Assembly (NCBI RefSeq): GCF_019649055.1
Contig: NW_026570339.1
Coordinates: 186,001-250,000 of the forward strand
From: Paramacrobiotus metropolitanus
Lineage: Eukaryota > Tardigrada > Eutardigrada > Parachela > Macrobiotidae
DNA: 64,000 bases
Direction of reading: 5' to 3'
Shown: one piece after another, positions 59,574 through 64,000 of the stretch
Numbering within the stretch: the stretch's first letter is position 1
How the letters are laid out: each line of letters begins with the position of its first letter
Made by a program: the position numbers and the translations under genes
The notes under the pieces: generated by a model
Database searches by the model: none
Seen by the model: the letters and a program-made list of their open reading frames with translations, nothing else
What the model was told of the DNA's origin: nothing

Positions 59574-60537
59574 CTGGTCGGCGGAAATAACAGGAACGGA
59601 TCCAGTCAGCAAAAGCCGTCCGGGCCAAGCGTACCAAACTTCTCGACTAGCTGCCAAATGGTAGAAAAATGTCCCCAGATCCTTGACGAAAGCATGTTTC
59701 CGGCGCTTACCGTCGTCAGTCACTTGCGCTTCTTTTCCGGCTTTAATTCTTCCAGCTAGCGCTCAGGTGGGACAGGGTCACAGTGTCTCAACACGCCGTA
59801 TTCCACACGGTCGCCTTACCATCGCGCACAGAAAGCAAGGTCATACCCACCGGCCGCTTGCTGTCCTTATCCAACAGGCCAGGTGCTTCGGACTGGCAAG
59901 GATAACCCGCAGTACATCTCTAGCCCGCGTTTGACTCGCTGTTCAGTTCCACGGGACGCATTTATTGCTGCGCTGAAAATGCATTGGGTGGGTTGATTAT
60001 GTACCTGTAGCGGAGGTGGCGCAGTGTAAGTGCGAGTTATATAGCAACACGAAAGTTCAGTTGCATCTTAATGAACATTTGCGGAAGTGTTAGTCCAAGG
60101 ATACTGAGAGACCGATCTTACAAGTCAGATAACCGAATGACTCCACAGAGCATGCAAACCAATTTCCTTAAATACTTAAAAGACACCAAGACGCTGATCC
60201 AGTTAGTGCATGCGCTCATCCCATGAAGAGCCCATTAAGAAACCACTAAGCAGCACCTATCGTGAAACACAATAACACATCAATCGTCATTAACAACTTG
60301 CGCGTCTGTCATTACGACGGCCTATCCCATATATATTGACGATGCACATAGACAGCTACAAGCTATCAGCATTATGTCATCCTGCGCGCATCGTTGCGCA
60401 GCTTCCGCATGGTGCGTCACACCATCTTCTCTTGCCGCTTGAAACAGACAACCGTAATCCCACTTAATTCATCATCAATTTACCAATGACAATCAGTAGA
60501 ACATGATTCGGCAGATTATCAAATTCAGAAGGCGCTG

Positions 60538-60770
60538 TTGACTTTGCTGTTATCGGATCACCATTTCCGGGTAAAAACATGCAGGACGATGGGAAGGGAA
60601 TGCGATTCCGAACGGCGACCGAGTGTGCCCTTTCTGCGAATACGCGAATACCGAGGAACTCAGCCTATTTCAATGCCTATTTCATTGCCAAACCGTCGCA
60701 CCTTCAAACCCCATTGCCAGATTGTTTTGTCTAACTTCGCGGAAAGAGAAATGCCGGCTACATGACACAG
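60538..60770 (+). pseudogene. Reverse-transcriptase C-terminal scrap
   Basis: One frame gives LLLSDHHFRVKTCRTMGREC. The next frame gives VCPFCEYANTEELSLFQCLF with a CX2C pattern and later Cys/His. This order resembles the LLTSNHYLAVEKGRW...CTFCKIVEDEQ end of the LINE at 41.5-42.6 kb. A frame shift separates the halves. Too short to classify. Confidence 0.4.
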
Positions 60771-62069
60771 AAAGATGTATTCTTTTCTCGTGTTTTTAGG
60801 TTTTCTTGTGATGATGTTCTGGAAGAGACTATTAAAGAGTTATGAAGAGTTGTTAAGTTACATTCTGTTCTCTGAGGTGCTCGTACATCGTAATTATATA
60901 ATGTATACATACCATGGTCACGGAATCTAATCCCACTTATCTGTATTGCCACCACTGGACTGATATACAAATACTGTATACTCGTATGTCTGAACGACTT
61001 GTCTGGTCTTTTCGTGATACGAGTACTTGCTATTTTTCTTCTTATACCCAGAATGGAGATTCCCCATGCCCATGATAATTCTTTTCCCTATCTCATTGTT
61101 CGACATCAGCATCATATCGATGTCACCGTCAGCCTAGATGATCTGGAGAAAATAATTTCTTTGTACGTACATAGCAGTGATAGCACCGATTATCGTCGAA
61201 CGGAATAACGCGTACGGATGCAAAAAAACTGCTTGCGGAGGCGAAGGATAATTTCATAAAGCTGGTGTTTTGCGCCGTGCACTTTACATTCTGATTATCC
61301 GCTGCATAAACTTTATTTCAGTGTTGACGCTAAACGTTACGTAGCAATTTCTGCAGTGTACTGTACATGTAGCCAGTTTTGTCGTGTATCGCGTTCAGCG
61401 CCGATAATCCATGGTCCTCATCAAAATGACAACGGAGTTACGGAGAGGCAGATTGTCATCAGTTAAGAAACCAGGCAACACACGGACACCGCAGCACACT
61501 TCACCCGGAAAGGCGGAAATGGAATGGACCATATGCATCGGCCATTTCGCCGCGTAACGCAGTTACAATTATGGCTCCGCCGGTGCTTTGTATGATGACG
61601 GCATCACCATGGCTGAACTAGGGTAATGTGAGCCCCTGAAAAGGGCTGGCAAAACTGGCATCGCACCCTGCATGCCGGCCCATATCTGTACAGTAGAACT
61701 GTAGAGGCACAGTCCGTGGAAAAGCCCGCTGTGGATCGTGCTGACAATCAGATTGGTCGATGAAGCCAATTACAGTGGCCCCCTTTCAGATGTATGCCGA
61801 ATTCGACGTTCGGTAAGGTTTAGTAGAAGAAACCTCACATAAAAGTAATTATTCATACGAAGTATATATACGCCATTAAGAAATTATTCATTGTGCTCGT
61901 AGTTCAACTACTGGCGAATCCATGACCATCGTTCAACACCAGCATGGGAAGCAGCCGTGTGTCTTATAGACAAAACAATTTCTGGTCCAGTAATCGTTTC
62001 ATCCGCCAGGATCTTAGGGTGGGCAGAGGCCGACTTGCGGCCTCTCCAGTGACATGACTGCAGATTGCA

Positions 62070-62650
62070 GTCATCATGGACATCACGATGTACGACCCGG
62101 CCAACGTCGCTATACCGAGTCCCGCCTCCCCGAGCTGGCGGCTACGTCGTTGTGCCACATGGCTTTCCGGCTGGCAGCGCCAGCGCCGCTATGGCTGGCT
62201 CCTGGCAGTCGGAGCACCGCCGTACCGGGAAGCAGCGGATTTCACCCTGCGCGCCATACGACAGTAACGGCTTCGCGGCGCATCGTTTTCTGCTGGCGGT
62301 TCCTTCGAGAAGCAGAACTGGAACGCCGGCTGTGATCTGACGGATATGGATATGGATCGGGATTACGGATCGAGTGCGTGGAAATTCTGTTAGTTCATGT
62401 GTATACGCGTGTGATATTGCAAAGGTTACCGTGGATACACCGAGAAGGTACTAGTATTGATCATGGCGGATAAGTATCAGATCGAATTATGGATCAGCGC
62501 GGAATGTGCGAGAATATCCTGGCCGGTAATTCCGTGGCGCAAAATCACAAAATGCCGAGCTCTATCTAGAACTGGCTACTTCATGTACTGCAGTATGCGG
62601 CTCGGAAAGCATTCTTCAAGCAGTATTACCGGAACCAGTCGAAGGACAAC
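62070..62650 (+). pseudogene. Possible BTB/POZ-domain remnant
   Basis: In one frame, DSNGFAAHRFLLAVPS at about 62,262-62,310 resembles the BTB core (F.AHRF.LA..S). Upstream, in another frame, an open segment ends YREAADFTL, which would suit the preceding BTB strand. About 250 bp downstream, LHVLQYAARKAFFKQY resembles the YAAKKY helix of BTB proteins. Frame changes and stops between them argue for a pseudogene. Weak, recognition by short motifs only. Confidence 0.3.
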
Positions 62651-63299
62651 AGCGCTTTGGCTGGTTCAGCTCGCTGTCGGATCACTCGCTTACACGCTCA
62701 TGCCGGCTGGCAACGCGGCTTCTGCCCGGCCCCACTGCCAAACACTAAACGAGCAATAACATCGTGACAGTGCTAGTGCGTCTGGACGCAAAGCTCGCCG
62801 CGGCGGCCGCTTCTGTCGACCCCGAGGGCGACGAAAGCGATTCGCGGAGCTCCACGCTGGCGATAGAGCTGTATACCAGCGCCTTCCTTATGTCCGGCGC
62901 CCACCATTAAGGATTGGGCCTAGGTTTCCTATAGGGAATGCATGAGCCCGATCGTCTCCGACTAGCACTTTGCTTTCCATGTCCAAGCCATTTCTTCCTT
63001 ATAATAATATTATAATGGAGTATTCTTGCCGCTCTTATCCGACCATAATCATATAATGTATTATCATTTTTTAATAACTGGCGTATGCTGTTAGTTGTCT
63101 TCCGCATTTAGCGATCGTATAGAAAATGTAGCACTAAATACTAAAATAAATAATGTTAATTAACTAAACCTCTATGGAACACAGGCTGCATCGAAAGACA
63201 ATCGCTCCTTAAACGCCCCACCACCGAGAATACATCCACAACAACACGGCTGCGTTACTGCATGCGCACAACATTAGCAACTGATGAAAAAAAAGTTAA
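62651..63299. other. Intergenic region with a small open segment
   Basis: A plus-strand open segment at 62,748-62,910 (TVLVRLDAKLAAAAASVDPE ... FLMSGAHH-stop) has coding-like composition but no start or splice evidence. The rest is AT-rich. Confidence 0.3.
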
Positions 63300-63820
63300 A
63301 CCAACATTAAACGGCATAGTCGACGACGGTCTTCCGATTTCGTAGGCCCAAATTTACTGCGGGAGGTTGTTGCAAACCCAGCAAACTGTCAGATATTGGC
63401 CAGCCAGTCGACATCCCACACATTCATACAGGCACACACCTGGCTGCTGGCCACCAACTGGGATGCCGGCGGCGGCGTGCGGTGGTGGAGCGCCGGCGGC
63501 GGCGTGCGGTGGTGGAGCGCCGGCGGCGGCGTGCGGTGGTGGAGCGCCGGCGGCGACCAACATTAAACGGCATAGTCGACGACGGTCTTCCGATTTCGTA
63601 GGCCCAAATTTACTGCGGAGGTTGTTGCAAACCCAGCAAACTGTCAGATATTACAGCCAGTCGACATCCCACATTCATACAGGCACACACCTGGCTGCTG
63701 GCCACCAACTGGGATGCCGGCGGCGGCGTGCGGTGGTGGAGCGCCGGCGGCGGCGTGCGGTGGTGGAGCGCCGGCGGCGGCGTGCGGTGGTGGAGCGCCG
63801 GCGGCGGCGTGCGGTGGTGG
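63300..63820. repeat. Tandem duplication of a ~260-bp unit
   Basis: The segment starting ccaacattaaacggcatagt at 63,300 recurs at about 63,557 with the same order (gtcgacgacggtcttccgat, gcaaacccagcaaactgtca, cattcatacaggcacacacc, tggctgctggccaccaactg). Small deletions occur in the second copy (for example ggcca lost near 63,653). Each unit ends in the 27-bp minisatellite. Confidence 0.85.
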
Positions 63821-63885
63821 AGCGCCGGCGGCGGCGTGCGGTGGTGGAGCGCCGGCGGCGGCGCGGTGGTGGATGCCGGCGGCGC
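63464..63885. repeat. 27-bp minisatellite, two arrays, translating as (GAPPPHAAA)n on the minus strand
   Basis: The unit agcgccggcggcggcgtgcg plus gtggtgg is repeated about three times at 63,464-63,555 and about six times at 63,713-63,885. Because 27 is a multiple of three, the minus strand stays open and encodes a Pro/Ala/His nonapeptide repeat. Open frames of 69-99 codons cover the arrays, but there is no convincing start, splice or flanking domain, so coding is unproven. Confidence 0.8.
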
Positions 63886-64000
63886 CATATGATATCGACG
63901 GCGCGGCAAGTGACATCACGCGATATGAGAACGCCATGCGCGATGGTGAGCCAGGCTCGCGCGGCGGCGATTCACGGCCACGCTGGCGGCGATGTGCACG

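Noticed and set aside
63464-63885. CRISPR-like array
   Set aside because: The 27-bp units are contiguous with no unique spacers, in a eukaryotic context; it is a minisatellite.

Overview
The window is animal nuclear DNA. It holds multi-exon genes with GT-AG introns, mostly 50-250 nt, and GC-rich coding exons set in AT-rich flanks. The gene set is metazoan: a Pax1/9 paired-domain factor, a MADD/Rab3-GEF, a whirlin/dyschronic PDZ scaffold and a rhodopsin-like GPCR. Compact genes, short introns and a divergent F-box family point to a small invertebrate, plausibly an ecdysozoan such as a tardigrade. That placement is inference; nothing in the sequence proves it. All exon joins come from reading splice sites and codon phase by eye, without transcripts.

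Layout. 1-1.6 kb: intergenic, with one short TIR element. 1.6-3.7 kb (-): an F-box gene with a Tudor-like N-terminus. 3.7-7.5 kb: non-coding, with degenerate tandem repeats. 7.5-12.2 kb (+): a four-exon orphan GPCR with a 2.7-kb first intron. 13.0-14.0 kb (-): two exons of Pax1/9 (Pox meso-like), first exon not found. 14-20.8 kb: no supported gene, possibly Pax upstream sequence. 20.8-28.3 kb (-): complete MADD/Rab3GEP in 27 exons. 29.9-30.9 kb (-): small unrecognised gene. 32.6-37.8 kb (-): whirlin/dyschronic-like scaffold. 38-47 kb: repeat-dominated, with a non-autonomous hAT-like element carrying a perfect 8-bp target duplication, remnants of several retroelements, and two foldback (long inverted-repeat) families. 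48.3-54.4 kb (-): a second F-box gene, paralogous to the first, whose N-terminus looks like tandem Tudor plus a KH0-like region. 55-64 kb: foldback elements, a reverse-transcriptase scrap, possible BTB-domain debris, and a 27-bp proline-encoding minisatellite.

MADD and the whirlin-like scaffold suggest no operon-like logic. MADD acts on Rab3/Rab27 vesicle traffic, whirlin organises sensory or synaptic complexes, and the GPCR and Pax protein are independent units. The most unusual items are (1) the two paralogous genes that appear to join FMRP-like N-terminal modules to an F-box, and (2) four GC-rich exons whose reading frame moves in the same direction and can be restored either by 32-38-nt GT-AG introns or by single missing bases.
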